Origin: Hydractinia symbiolongicarpus
Taxonomy: Eukaryota; Cnidaria; Hydrozoa; Anthoathecata; Hydractiniidae
Direction: 5' to 3'
Length of the DNA: 64,000 bases
Assembly (NCBI RefSeq): GCF_029227915.1
Contig: NC_079878.1
Coordinates: 2,668,001-2,732,000, forward strand
In this document: piece after piece, positions 52,209-63,513 of the stretch
How the letters are laid out: each line of letters begins with the position of its first letter
Numbering within the stretch: the stretch's first letter is position 1
Notes under the pieces: generated by a model
The model's database searches: none
What the model saw: only the letters and a program-made list of their open reading frames with translations
Told to the model about the DNA's origin: nothing
Made by a program: the position numbers and the translations under genes

Positions 52209-52406
52209 TAAACTCATTTCCCGAACGATTTTTAAATTATTATTTCACTACTAAAGCCCATGAGACTTGTAGTTTTTAAAAATGTTTTCATTTTTGATGA
52301 GACGCTGAATAAAAGAAGTTTAATCGCCGGAAAACGAAAACCCGCCATTTCCCGTAAACCCCGGACTCGGCCCGTATAGTCAAAAGTAAAGAAAGTACCC
52401 AGGGAG
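52209..52406 (+). repeat. 198-bp monomer with private 4-bp deletion
   Basis: GTCAAAAGTAAAGAAAG replaces the usual GTCAAAAGTATACAAAG form, destroying the GTATAC palindrome. The sister unit in the left copy of the 4.45-kb duplication is intact, so the deletion happened after that duplication. Confidence 0.9.
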
Positions 52407-55400
52407 TAAACTCAATTCCCGAACGATTTTTTAAATTATCTTTTCACCACTAAAGCGCATGAGACTTGTAGTTTTCAAAAATGTTTTCATTTTTGATGAG
52501 ACGCTGAATAAAAGAAGTTTAATCGCCGGAAAACGAAAACCCGCCATTTCCCGTAAACCTCGGACTCGGCCCGTATAGTCAAAAGTATACAAAGAAAGTA
52601 CCCAGGGAGTAAACTCATTTCCCGAACGATTTTTTAAATTATTTTTTTACCACTAAAACGCATGGGACTTGTAGTTTACAAAAATGTTTTCATTTTTGAT
52701 GAGACTCTGAATAAAAGAAGTTTAATCGCCGGCAAACGAAAACCTGCGATTTCCCGTAAATCCCGGACTCGGCCCGTATAGTCAAAAGTATACAAAGAAA
52801 GTACCCAGGGAGTAAACTCAATTCCCGAACGATTTTTTAAATTATCTTTTCACCACTAAAGCGCATGAGACTTGTAGTTTTCAAAAATGTTTTCATTTTT
52901 GATGAGACGCTGAATAAAAGAAGTTTAATCGCCGGAAAACGAAAACCCGCCATTTCCCGTAAACCTCGGACTCGGCCCGTATAGTCAAAAGTATACAAAG
53001 AAAGTACCCAGGGAGTAAACTCATTTCCCGAACGATTTTTTAAATTATTTTTTTACCACTAAAACGCATGGGACTTGTAGTTTACAAAAATGTTTTCATT
53101 TTTGATGAGACTCTGAATAAAAGAAGTTTAATCGCCGGCAAACGAAAACCTGCGATTTCCCGTAAATCCCGGACTCGGCCCGTATAGTCAAAAGTATACA
53201 AAGAAGGTACCCAGGGAGTAAACTCATTTCCCGATCGATTTTTTAAATTATTTTTTCACCACTAAAGCCCATGAGACTTGTAGTTCTTAAAAATGTTTTC
53301 ATTTTTGATGAGACGCTTAATGAAAGTGGTTTAATCGCCGGCAAACGAAAACCCGCGATTTCCCGTAAATCCCGGACTCGGCCGTATAGTCAAAAGTATA
53401 CAAAGAAGGTACCCAGGGAGTAAACTCATTTCCCGATCGATTTTTTAAATTATTTTTTCACCACTAAAACGCATGAGACTTGTAATTTTTAGAAATGTTT
53501 TCATTTTTGATGAGACGTTTAATGAAAGTGGTTTAATCGCCGGCAAAGGAAAACCCGCGATTTCGGGAAATCCCGGGCTTGGCCCGTATAGTCAAAAGTA
53601 TACAAAGAAAGTACCCAGGAAGTAAACTCATTTCCCGAACGATTTTTTAAATTATCTTTTCACCACTAAAACGCATGAGACTTGTAGTTTTCAAAAATGT
53701 TTTCATTTTTGATGAGACGCTGAATAAAAGAAGTTTAATCGCCGGAAAACGAAAACCCGCCATTTCCCGTAAACCCCGGACTCGGCCCGTATAGTCAAAA
53801 GTATACAAAGAAAGTACCCAGGGAGTAAACTCATTTCCCGAACGATTTTTTAAATTATTTTTTCACCACTAAAACGCATGGGACTTGTAGTTTACAAAAA
53901 TGTTTTCATTTTTGATGAGACTCTGAATAAAAGAAGTTTAATCGCCGGCAAACGAAAACCTGCGATTTCCCGTAAATCCCGGACTCGGCCCGTATAGTCA
54001 AAAGTATACAAAGAAAGTACCCAGGGAGTAAACTCATTTCCCGAACGATTTTTAAATTATTATTTCACTACTAAAGCCCATGAGACTTGTAGTTTTTAAA
54101 AATGTTTTCATTTTTGATGAGACGCTGAATAAAAGAAGTTTAATCGCCGGAAAACGAAAACCCGCCATTTCCCGTAAACCCCGGACTCGGCCCGTATAGT
54201 CAAAAGTATACAAAGAAAGTACCCAGGGAGTAAACTCATTTCCCGAACGATTTTTTAAATTATCTTTTCACCACTAAAGCGCATGAGACTTGTAGTTTTC
54301 AAAAATGTTTTCATTTTTGATGAGACGCTGAATAAAAGAAGTTTAATCGCCGGAAAACGAAAACCCGCCATTTCCCGTAAACCTCGGACTCGGCCCGTAT
54401 AGTCAAAAGTATACAAAGAAAGTACCCAGGGAGTAAACTCATTTCCCGAACGATTTTTTAAATTATTTTTTTACCACTAAAACGCATGGGACTTGTAGTT
54501 TACAAAAATGTTTTCATTTTTGATGAGACTCTGAATAAAAGAAGTTTAATCGCCGGCAAACGAAAACCTGCGATTTCCCGTAAATCCCGGACTCGGCCCG
54601 TATAGTCAAAAGTATACAAAGAAAGTACCCAGGGAGTAAACTCATTTCCCGAAAGATTTTTTAAGATATTATTTCACTACTAAAGCCCATGAGACTTGTA
54701 GTTTTTAAAAATGTTTTCAATTTTGATGAGACGCTGAATAAAAGAAGTTTAATCGCCGGCAAACGAAACCCGCGACTTCCCGTAAATCCCGGATTCGGGC
54801 CGTATAGTCAAAAGTATACAAAGAAAGTACCCAGGGAGTAAACTCATTTCCGGAACAATTTTTTAAATTATTTTTCACCACTAAAACGCCTTAGACTTGT
54901 AGTTTTCAGAAATGTTTTCATTTTTGATGAGACGCTTAATGAAAGTGGTTTAATCGCCGGCAAACGAAAACCCGCGATTTCCCGTAAATCCCGGGCTTGG
55001 CCCGTATAGCCGAATGCATACAAAGAAAGTACCCAATGAGTAAACTCATTTCCCGAACGATTTTTTAAATTATTATTTAACCACTAAAGCCCATGAGACC
55101 TGTCGTTTTCAGAAATGTTTTGATTTTTGATGAGACGCTTAACGAAAGTGGTTTAATCGCCGGCAAACGAAAACCCGCGATTTCCCGTAAATCCCGGGCT
55201 TGGCCCGTATAGTCGAATGTATACAAAGAAAGTACCCTGTGAGTAAACTCATTTCCAAAACGATTTTTTAAAGTATCTTTTCACCACTAAAACGCATGAG
55301 ACTTGTAGTTTTTAAAAATGTTTTCATTTTTGATGGGACGCTGAATAAAAGAAGTTTAATCGCCGGCACACGAAAACCCGCGATTTCCCGTAAATCCCGG

Positions 55401-57069
55401 ACTGGGCCCGTATAGTCAAAAGTATACAAAGAAAGTACCCAGGGAGTAAACTCATTTCCCGAACGATTTTTTAAATTATTTTTTCACCACTAAAACGCAT
55501 GAGACTTATAGTTTTCAAAAGTGTTTTCATTTTTGATGAGACGCTGAATAAAAGAAGTTTACTCGCCGGCAAACGAAAACCCGCGATTTCCCGTAAATCC
55601 CGGACTCGGCCCGTATAGTCAAAAGTATACAAAGAAGGTACCCAGGGAGTAAACTCATTTCCCGAACGATTTTTTAAATTATTTTTTCACCACTAAAACG
55701 CATGAGACTTGTAGTTTGGAGAAATGTTTTCATTTTTGATGAGACGCTTAATGAAAGTGGTTTAATCGCCGGCAAACGAAAACCCGCGATTTCCCGTAAA
55801 TCCCGGATTCGGGCCGTATAGTCAAAAGTATACAAAGAAAGTACCCAGGGAGTAAACTCATTTCCGGAACGATTTTTTAAATTATTTTTCACCACTAAAA
55901 CGCCTTAGACTTGTAGTTTTCAGAAATGTTTTCATTTTTGATGAGACGCTTAATGAAAGTGGTTTAATCGCCGGCAAACGAAAACCCGCGATTTCCCGTA
56001 AATCCCGGGCTTGGCCCGTATAGTCGAATGCATACAAAGAAAGTACCCAGGGAGTAAACTCATTTCCCGAAAAATTTTTTAAGTTATTACTTAACCACTA
56101 AAGCCCATGAGACCTGTAGTTTTCAGAAATGTTTTTATTTTTGATGAGACGCTGAATAAAAGTGGTTTAATCGCCGGCAAACGAAAACCCGCGATTTCCC
56201 GTAAATCCCGGGCTTGGCCCGTATAGTCGAATGCATACAAAGAAAGTACCCAATGAGTAAACTCATTTCCCGAACGATTTTTTAAATTATTATTTAACCA
56301 CTAAAGCCCATGAGACCTGTCGTTTTCAGAAATGTTTTCATTTTTGATGAGACGCTTAACGAAAGTGGTTTAATCGCCGGCAAACGAAAACCCGCGATTT
56401 CCCGTAAATCCCGGGCTTGGCCCGTATAGTCGAATGTATACAAAGAAAGTACCCTGTGAGTAAACTCATTTCCAAAACGATTTTTTAAAGTATCTTTCCA
56501 CCACTAAAACGCATGAGACTTGTAGTTTTTAAAAATGTTTTCATTTTTGATGGGACGCTGAATAAAAGAAGTTTAATCGCCGGCACACGAAAACCCGCGA
56601 TTTCCCGTAAATCCCGGACTGGGCCCGTATAGTCAAAAGTATACAAAGAAAGTACCCAGGGAGTAAACTCATTTCCCGAACGATTTTTTAAATTATTTTT
56701 TCACCACTAAAACGCATGAGACTTGTAGTTTGCAGAAATGTTTTCATTTTTGATGAGACGCTTAATGAAAGTGGTTTAATCGCCGGCAAACGAAAACCCG
56801 CGATTTCCCGTAAATCCCGGGCTTGGCCCGTATAGTCAAATGTATACAAAGAACGTACCCTGTGAATAAACTCATTTCCAAAACGATTTTTTAAAGTATC
56901 TTTTCGCCACTAAAACGTATGAGACTTATAGTTTTCAAAAATGTTTTCATTTTTGATGAGACGCTGAAAAAAAGAAGTTTAATTGCCGGCAAACAAAAAC
57001 CCGCCATTTCCCGTAAACCCCGGACTCGGCCCATATAGTCAAAAGTATACAAAGAAAGTACCCGGGGAG

Positions 57070-57110
57070 TAAACTCATTTCCCATGTATACAAAGAAAGT
57101 ACCCTGTGAT
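57070..57110 (+). repeat. 41-bp truncated monomer, copy 18
   Basis: The first remnant to the right of the clean HOR region. The following unit has CTCTAATTAAAAG in place of CGCTTATTAAAAG. Confidence 0.95.
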
Positions 57111-58531
57111 TAAACTTATTTCCAAAACGATTTTTTTAAATTATTTTTTCACCACTAAAACGCATGAGACTTGTAGTTTTCAAAAATGTTTTCATTTTTG
57201 ATGAGACTCTAATTAAAAGAAGTTTAATCGCCGGCAAACGAAAACCCGCCATTTCCCGTAAACCCCGGACTCGGCCCGTATAGTCAAAAGTATACAAAGA
57301 AAGTACCCAGGGAGTAAACTCATTTCCCGAACGATTTTTTAAATTATTTTTTCACCACTAAAACGCATGAGACTTGTAGTTTGCAGAAATGTTTTCATTT
57401 TTGATGAGACGCTTAATGAAAGTGGTTTAATTGCCGGCAAACGAAAACCCGCGATTTCCCGTAAATCCCGGACTCGGCCGCATAGTCAAAAGTATACAAA
57501 GAAGGTACACAGGGAAAAAACTCATTTTTTGAACGATTTTTTAAATTTTTTTTTCACCACTAAAACGCATGAGACTTGTAATTTTTAGAAATGTTTTCAT
57601 TTTTGATGAGACGCTTAATGAAAGTGGTTTAATCGCCGGCAAACGAAAACCCGCGATTTCCCGTAAATCCCCGATTCAGCCCGTATAGTCAAAAGTATAC
57701 AAAGAAAGTACCCAGGGAGTAAACTCATTTCCCGAACGATTTTTTAAATTATTTTTTCACCACTAAAACGCATGGGAATTGTAGTTTACAAAAATATTTT
57801 CATTTTTGATAAGACTCTGAATAAAAGAAGTTTAATCGCCGGCAAACGAAAACCTGCGATTTCCCGTAAATCCCGGACTCGGCCCGTATAGTCAAAAGTA
57901 TACAAAGAAAGTACCCAGGGAGTAAACTCATTTCCCGAAAGATTTTTTAAATTATTATTTCACTACTAAAGCCCATGAGACTTGTAGTTTTTAAAAATTT
58001 TTTCATTTTTGATGAGACGCTTAATGAAAGTGGTTTAATCGCCGGCAAACGAAAACCCGCGATTTCCCGTAAATCCCGGGTTTGGCCCGTATAGTCGAAT
58101 GCATACAAAGAAAGTACCCAGGGAGTAAACTCATTTCCCGAACGATTTTTTAAATTATTATTTAACAACTAAAGCCCATGAGACCTGTAGTTTTCAGAAA
58201 TGTTTTCATTTTTGATGAGACGCTGAATAAAAGTGGTTTAATCGCCGGCAAACGAAAACCCGCGATTTCCCGTAAATCCCGGGCTTGACCCGTATAGTCG
58301 AATGCATACAAAGAAAGTACCCAGGGAGTAAACTCATTTCCAAAACGATTTTTTAAATTATTATTTAACCACTAAAGCCCATGAGACCTGTAGTTTTCAG
58401 AAATGTTTTCATTTTTGATGAGACGCTTAATGAAAGTGGTTTAATCGCCGGCAAACGAAAACCCGCGATTTCCCGTAAATCCGGGGCTTGGCCCGTATAG
58501 TCGAATGCATACAAAGAAAGTACCCTGTGAG

Positions 58532-58697
58532 TAAACTCATTTACAAAACAATTTTTTAAAGTATCTTTTCACCACTAAAACGCATGAGACTTGTAGTTTT
58601 TGAAAATGTTTTCATTTTTGATGGGACGCTGAATAAAAGAAGTTTAATCGGACTGGGCCCGTATAGTCAAAAGTATACAAAGAAAGTACCCAGGGAG
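58532..58697 (+). repeat. Short monomer, 166 bp, with 37-bp deletion
   Basis: The unit goes from GTTTAATCG straight to GACTGGGCCCG. The bases between GCCGGC and CCCGG of the GC-rich half are gone. CG is present at both edges of the lost piece, consistent with a short-homology deletion. Confidence 0.92.
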
Positions 58698-61600
58698 TAA
58701 ACTCATTTCCCGAACGATTTTTTAAATTATTTTTTCACCACTAAAACGCATGAGACTTGTAGTTTGCAGAAATGTTTTCATTTTTGATGAGACGCTTAAT
58801 GAAAGTGGTTTAATCGCTGGCAAACGACAACCCGCGACTTCCCGTAAATCCCCGACTCGGCCCGTATAGTCAAAAGTATACAAAGAAGGTACCCAGGGAG
58901 TAAACTCATTTCCCGAAGGATTTTTTAAATTATTTTTTCACCACTAAAACGCATGAGACTTGTAGTTTGCAGAAATGTTTTCATTTTTGATGAGACGCTT
59001 AATGAAAGTGGTTTAATCGCCGGCAAACGAAAACCCGCGATTTCCCGTAAATCCCGGAATCGGCCGTATAGTCAAAAGTATACAAAGAAGGTACCCAGGG
59101 AGTAAACTCATTTCCCGAACGATTTTTTAAATTTTTTTTTCACCACTAAAACACATGAGACTTGTAGTTTTCAAAAATGTTTTCATTTTTGATGAGACGC
59201 TGAATAAAACAGGTTTAATCGCCGGCAAACGAAAACCCGCGACTTCCCGTAAATCCCCGACTCGGCCCGTATAGTCAAAAGTATACAAAGAAAGTACCAA
59301 GGGAGTAAACTCATTTCCCGAACGATTTTTTAAATTATTTTTTCACCACTAAAACGCATGAGACCTGTAGTTTTCAGAAATGTTTTCATTTTTGATGAGA
59401 CGCTTAATGAAAGTGGTTTAATCGCCGGCAAACGAAAACCCGCGTTTTCCCTAAATCCTGGGCTTGGCACGTATAGTCGAATGTATACAAAGAAAGTACC
59501 CTGTGAGTAAACTCATTTCCAAAACCATTTTTTAAAGTATTTTTTCACCACTAAAACGCATGAGACTTGTAGTTTTTAAAAACGTTTTCATTTTTGATGG
59601 GACGCTGAATAAAAGAAGTTTAATCGCCGGCACACGAAAACCCGCTATTTCCCGTAAATCCCGGACTGGGCCCGTATAGTCAAAAGTATACAAAGAAAGT
59701 ACCCAGGGAGTAAACTCATTTCCCGAACGATTTTTTAAATTATTTTTTCACCACTAAAACGCATGAGACTTGTAGTTTTCAAAAGTGTTTTCATTTTTGA
59801 TGAGACGCTGAATAAAAGAAGTTTAATCGCCGGCAAACGAAAACCCGCGATTTCCTGTAAATCCCGGACTCGGCCCGTATAGTCAAATGTATACAAAAGA
59901 AGTACCTAGGGAGTAAACTCATTTCCCGAACGATTTTTTAAATTATTATTTCACCACTAAAGCCCATGAGACTTGTAGTTTATAAAAATGTTTTCATTTT
60001 TGATGAGACGCTGAATAAAAGAAGTTTAATCGCCGGCAAACGAAAACCCGCCATTTCCCGTAAATCCCGGACTCGGCCCGTATAGTCAAAAGTATACAAA
60101 GGAGATACCCAGGGAGTAAACTCATTTCCCGAACGATTTTTTAAATTATTTTTTCACCACTAAAACGCATGAGACTTGTAGTTTTCAGAAATGTTTTCAT
60201 TTTTGATGAGACGCTGAATAAAAGAAGTTTAATCGCCGGCAAACGAAAACCCGCGATTTCCCGTAAATCCCGGACTCGGCCCGTATAGTCAAAAGTATAC
60301 AAAGAAGGTACCCAGGGAGTAAACTCATTTCCCGAACGATTTTTTAATTTATTTTTTCACCACTAAAACGCATGAGACTTGTAGTTTGCAGAAATGTTTT
60401 CGTTTTTGATGAGACGCTTAATGAAAGTGGTTTAATCGCCGGCAAACGAAAACCCGCGATTTCCCGTAAATCTTGACTCGGCCGTATAGTCAAAAGTATA
60501 CAAAGAAGGTACCCAGGGAGTAAACTCATTTCCCGAACGATTTTTTAAATTATTTTTTCACCACTAAAACGCATGAGACTTGTAATTTTCAAAAATGTTT
60601 TCATTTTTGATGAGACGCTGAATAAAAGAAGTTTAATCGCCGGCAAACGAAAACCCGCCATTTCCCGTAAACCCCGGACTCGGCCCGTATAGTCAAAAGT
60701 ATACAAAGAAAGTACCCAGGGAGTAAACTCATTTCCCAAACGATTTTTAAATTATTTTTTCACCACTAAAACGCATGGGACTTGTAGTTTACAAAAATGT
60801 TTTCATTTTTGATGAGACGCTGAATAAAAGAAGTTTAATCGCCGGCAAACGAAAACCTGCGATTTCCCGTAAATCCCGGACTCGGCCCGTATAGTCAAAA
60901 GTATACAAAGAAAGTACCCAGGGAGTAAACTCATTTCCCGAACGATTTTTTAAATTATTATTTCACCACTAAAGCCCATGAGACTTGTAGTTTTTAAAAA
61001 TGTTTTCATTTTTGATGAGACGCTGAATAAAAGAAGTTTAATCGCCGACAAACGAAAACCCGCGACTTCCCGTAAATCCCGGACTCGGGCCGTATAGTCA
61101 AAAGTATACAAAGAAAGTACCCAGGGAGTAAACTCATTTCCCGAACGATTTTTTAAATTATTTTTTCACCACTAAAACGCATGAGACTTGTAGTTTGCAG
61201 AAATGTTTTCATTTTTGATGAGACGCTTAATGAAAGTGGTTTAATCGCCGGCAAACGAATACCCGCGATTTCCCGTAAATCCCTGGCTTGGCCCGTATAG
61301 TCGAATGCATACAAAGAAAGTACCCTGTGAGTAAACTCATTTCCAAAACGATTTTTTAAATTATCTTTTCACCACTAAAACGCATGAGACTTGTAGTTTT
61401 CAAAAATGTTCTCATTTTTGATGAGACGCTGAATAAAAGAAGTTTAATCGCCGGCAAACGAAAACCCGCCATTTCCCGTAAACCCCGGACTCGGCCCGTA
61501 TAGTCAAAAGTATACAAAGAAAGTACCCAGGGAGTAAACTCATTTCCCGAACGATTTTTTAAATTATTTTTTCACCACTAAAACGCATGGGACTTGTAGT

Positions 61601-62549
61601 TTACAAAAATGTTTTCATTTTTGATGAGACGCTGAATAAAAGAAGTTTAATCGCCGGCAAACGAAAACCTGCGATTTCCCGTAAATCCCGGACTCGGCCC
61701 GTATAGTCAAAAGTATACAAAGAAAGTACCCAGGGAGTAAACTCATTTCACGAACGATTTTTTAAATTATTATTTCACCACTAAAGCCCATGAGACTTGT
61801 AGTTTTTAAAAATGTTTTCATTTTTGATGAGACGCTGAATAAAAGAAGTTTAATCGCCGGCAAACGAAAACCCGCGACTTCCCGTAAATCCCAGACTCGG
61901 GCCGTATAGTCAAAAGTATACAAAGAAAGTACCCAGGGAGTAAACTCATTTCCCGAACGATTTTTTAAATTATTTTTTGTCCACTAAAACGTATGAGACT
62001 TGTAGTTTTCAGAAATGTTTTCATTTTTGATGAGACGCTTAATTAAAGTGGTTTAATCGCCGGCAAACGAAAACCCGCGATTTCCCGTAAATCCCGGGCT
62101 TGGCCCGTATAGTCGAATGCATACAAAGAAAGTACCCAGGGAGTAAACTCATTTCTCGAACGATTTTTTAAATTATCATTTAACCACTAAAGCCCATGAG
62201 ACTTGTAGTTTTTAAAAATGTTTTCATTTTTGATGAGACGCTGAATAAAAGAAGTTTAATTGCCGGCAAACGAAAACCCGCGACTTCCCGTAAATCCCCG
62301 ACTCGGCCCGTAAAGTCAAAAGTATACAAAGAAAGTACCCAGGGAGTAAACTCATTTCCCGAACGATTTTTTAAATTATTTTTTCAGCACTAAAACGCAT
62401 GAGACCTGTAGTTTTTAGAAATGTTTTCATTTTTGATGAGACGCTTAATGAAAGTGGTTTAATCACCGGCAAACGAAAACCCGCGATTTCCCGTAAATCC
62501 CGGGCTTGGCCCGTATAGTCGAATGTATACAAAGAAAGTACTCTGTGAG

Positions 62550-63199
62550 TAAACTCATTTTCAAAACGATTTTTTAAAGTATCTTTTCGCCACTAAAACG
62601 CATGAGACTTGTAGTTTTCAAAAATGTTTTCATTTTTGATGAGACGCTGAAAAGAAGAAGTTTAATTGCCGGCAAACGAAAACCCGCCATTTCCCGTAAA
62701 CCCCGGACTCGGCCCATATAGTCAAAAGTATACAAAGAAAGTACCCGGGGAGAAAACTCATTTTCCATGTATACAAAGAAAGTACCCTGTGATTAAACTC
62801 ATTTCCAAAACGATTTTTTAAATTATTTTTTCACCACTAAAACGCATGAGACTTGTAGTTTTCAAAAATGTTTTCATTTTTGATGAGACGCTTATTAAAA
62901 GAAGTTTAATCGACGGCAAACGAAAACCCGCGATTTCCCGTAAACCCCGGACTCGGCCCGTATAGTCAAAAGTATACAAAGAAAGTACCCAGGGAGTAAA
63001 CTCATTTCCCGAACGATTTTTTATATTATTTTTTCACCACTAAAACGCATGAGACTTGTAGTTTTTAAAAGTGTTTTCATTTTTGATGAGACGCTTAATG
63101 AAAGTGGTTTAATCGCCGGCAAACGAAAACCCACGATTTCCCGTAAATCCCGGGTTTGGCCCGTATAGTCGAATGTATACAAAGAAAGTACCCTGTGAG
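62550..63199 (+). repeat. Marker cassette, last copy
   Basis: Marker monomer (GCTGAAAAGAAG variant), remnant at 62,753, CTTATTAAAAG monomer with CGACGGC, then a TTTATATT monomer that switches in its middle to CTTAATGAAAGTGG. The first three units keep the order seen at 1-649. Confidence 0.83.
62753..62793 (+). repeat. 41-bp truncated monomer, copy 19
   Basis: Starts AAAACTCATTTTCC, two private changes. The CTTATT and TTTATATT monomers follow, so the cassette order is intact. The spacing from copy 18 is 28 monomers plus 41 once the 37-bp deletion near 58.6 kb is counted. Confidence 0.93.
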
Positions 63200-63513
63200 T
63201 AAACTCATTTCCAAAACGATTTTTTAAAGTATCTTTTCACCACTAAAACGCATGAGACTTGTAGTTTTTAAAAATGTTTTCATTTTTGATGAGACGCTTA
63301 ATGAAAGTGGTTTAATCGCCGGCAAACGAAAACCCGCGATTTCCCGTAAATCCCGGACTGGGCCCGTATAGTCAAAAGTATACAAAGAAAGTACCCTTGA
63401 TGAGACGCTGAATAAAAGAAGTTTAATTGCCGGCAAACCAAAACCCGCGATTTCCCGTAAATCCCGGACTTGGGCCGTATAGTCAAAAGTATACAAAGAA
63501 GGTACCCAGAGAG
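63200..63513 (+). repeat. Fused monomer pair, 314 bp, with 92-bp deletion
   Basis: After GAAAGTACCC the sequence continues as TTGATGAGACGCTG, so the end of one monomer is joined to the middle of the next. The whole T-rich left half of the second unit is lost. The junction point differs from that at 15.6 kb. Confidence 0.93.

Larger units (their letters stand above)
47030..55930 (+). repeat. Tandem segmental duplication of about 4.45 kb (22 monomers)
   Basis: The copies are about 47,030-51,485 and 51,486-55,930. Matched words include CATGGGAC at 47,191 and 51,649 (offset 4,458), TCAATTCCC at 47,959/52,413 and 48,365/52,819, GATCGATT at 48,779/53,233, the rare GAGACCTGTCG at 50,641/55,095 and GTAGTTTGGAG near 51,256/55,710 (all offset 4,454). 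The offset change is a 4-bp deletion near 52,388. Just outside, monomer types differ, so the copies abut. This is the largest near-identical block in the window. Confidence 0.9.
55931..62549 (+). repeat. Mixed segment to the right of the clean HOR
   Basis: Units with GTCGAATGCATAC, GGCACACG, GCAGAAATG and TTTATAAAAATG alternate without a clear period that I can follow by eye. The remnant cassette at 56,867-57,313 lies inside. A repeat of the GAGACCTGTCG monomer occurs near 56,312, a third copy after those in the 4.45-kb duplication, though here GTTTTCATTTTTG replaces GTTTTGATTTTTG. Confidence 0.8.
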
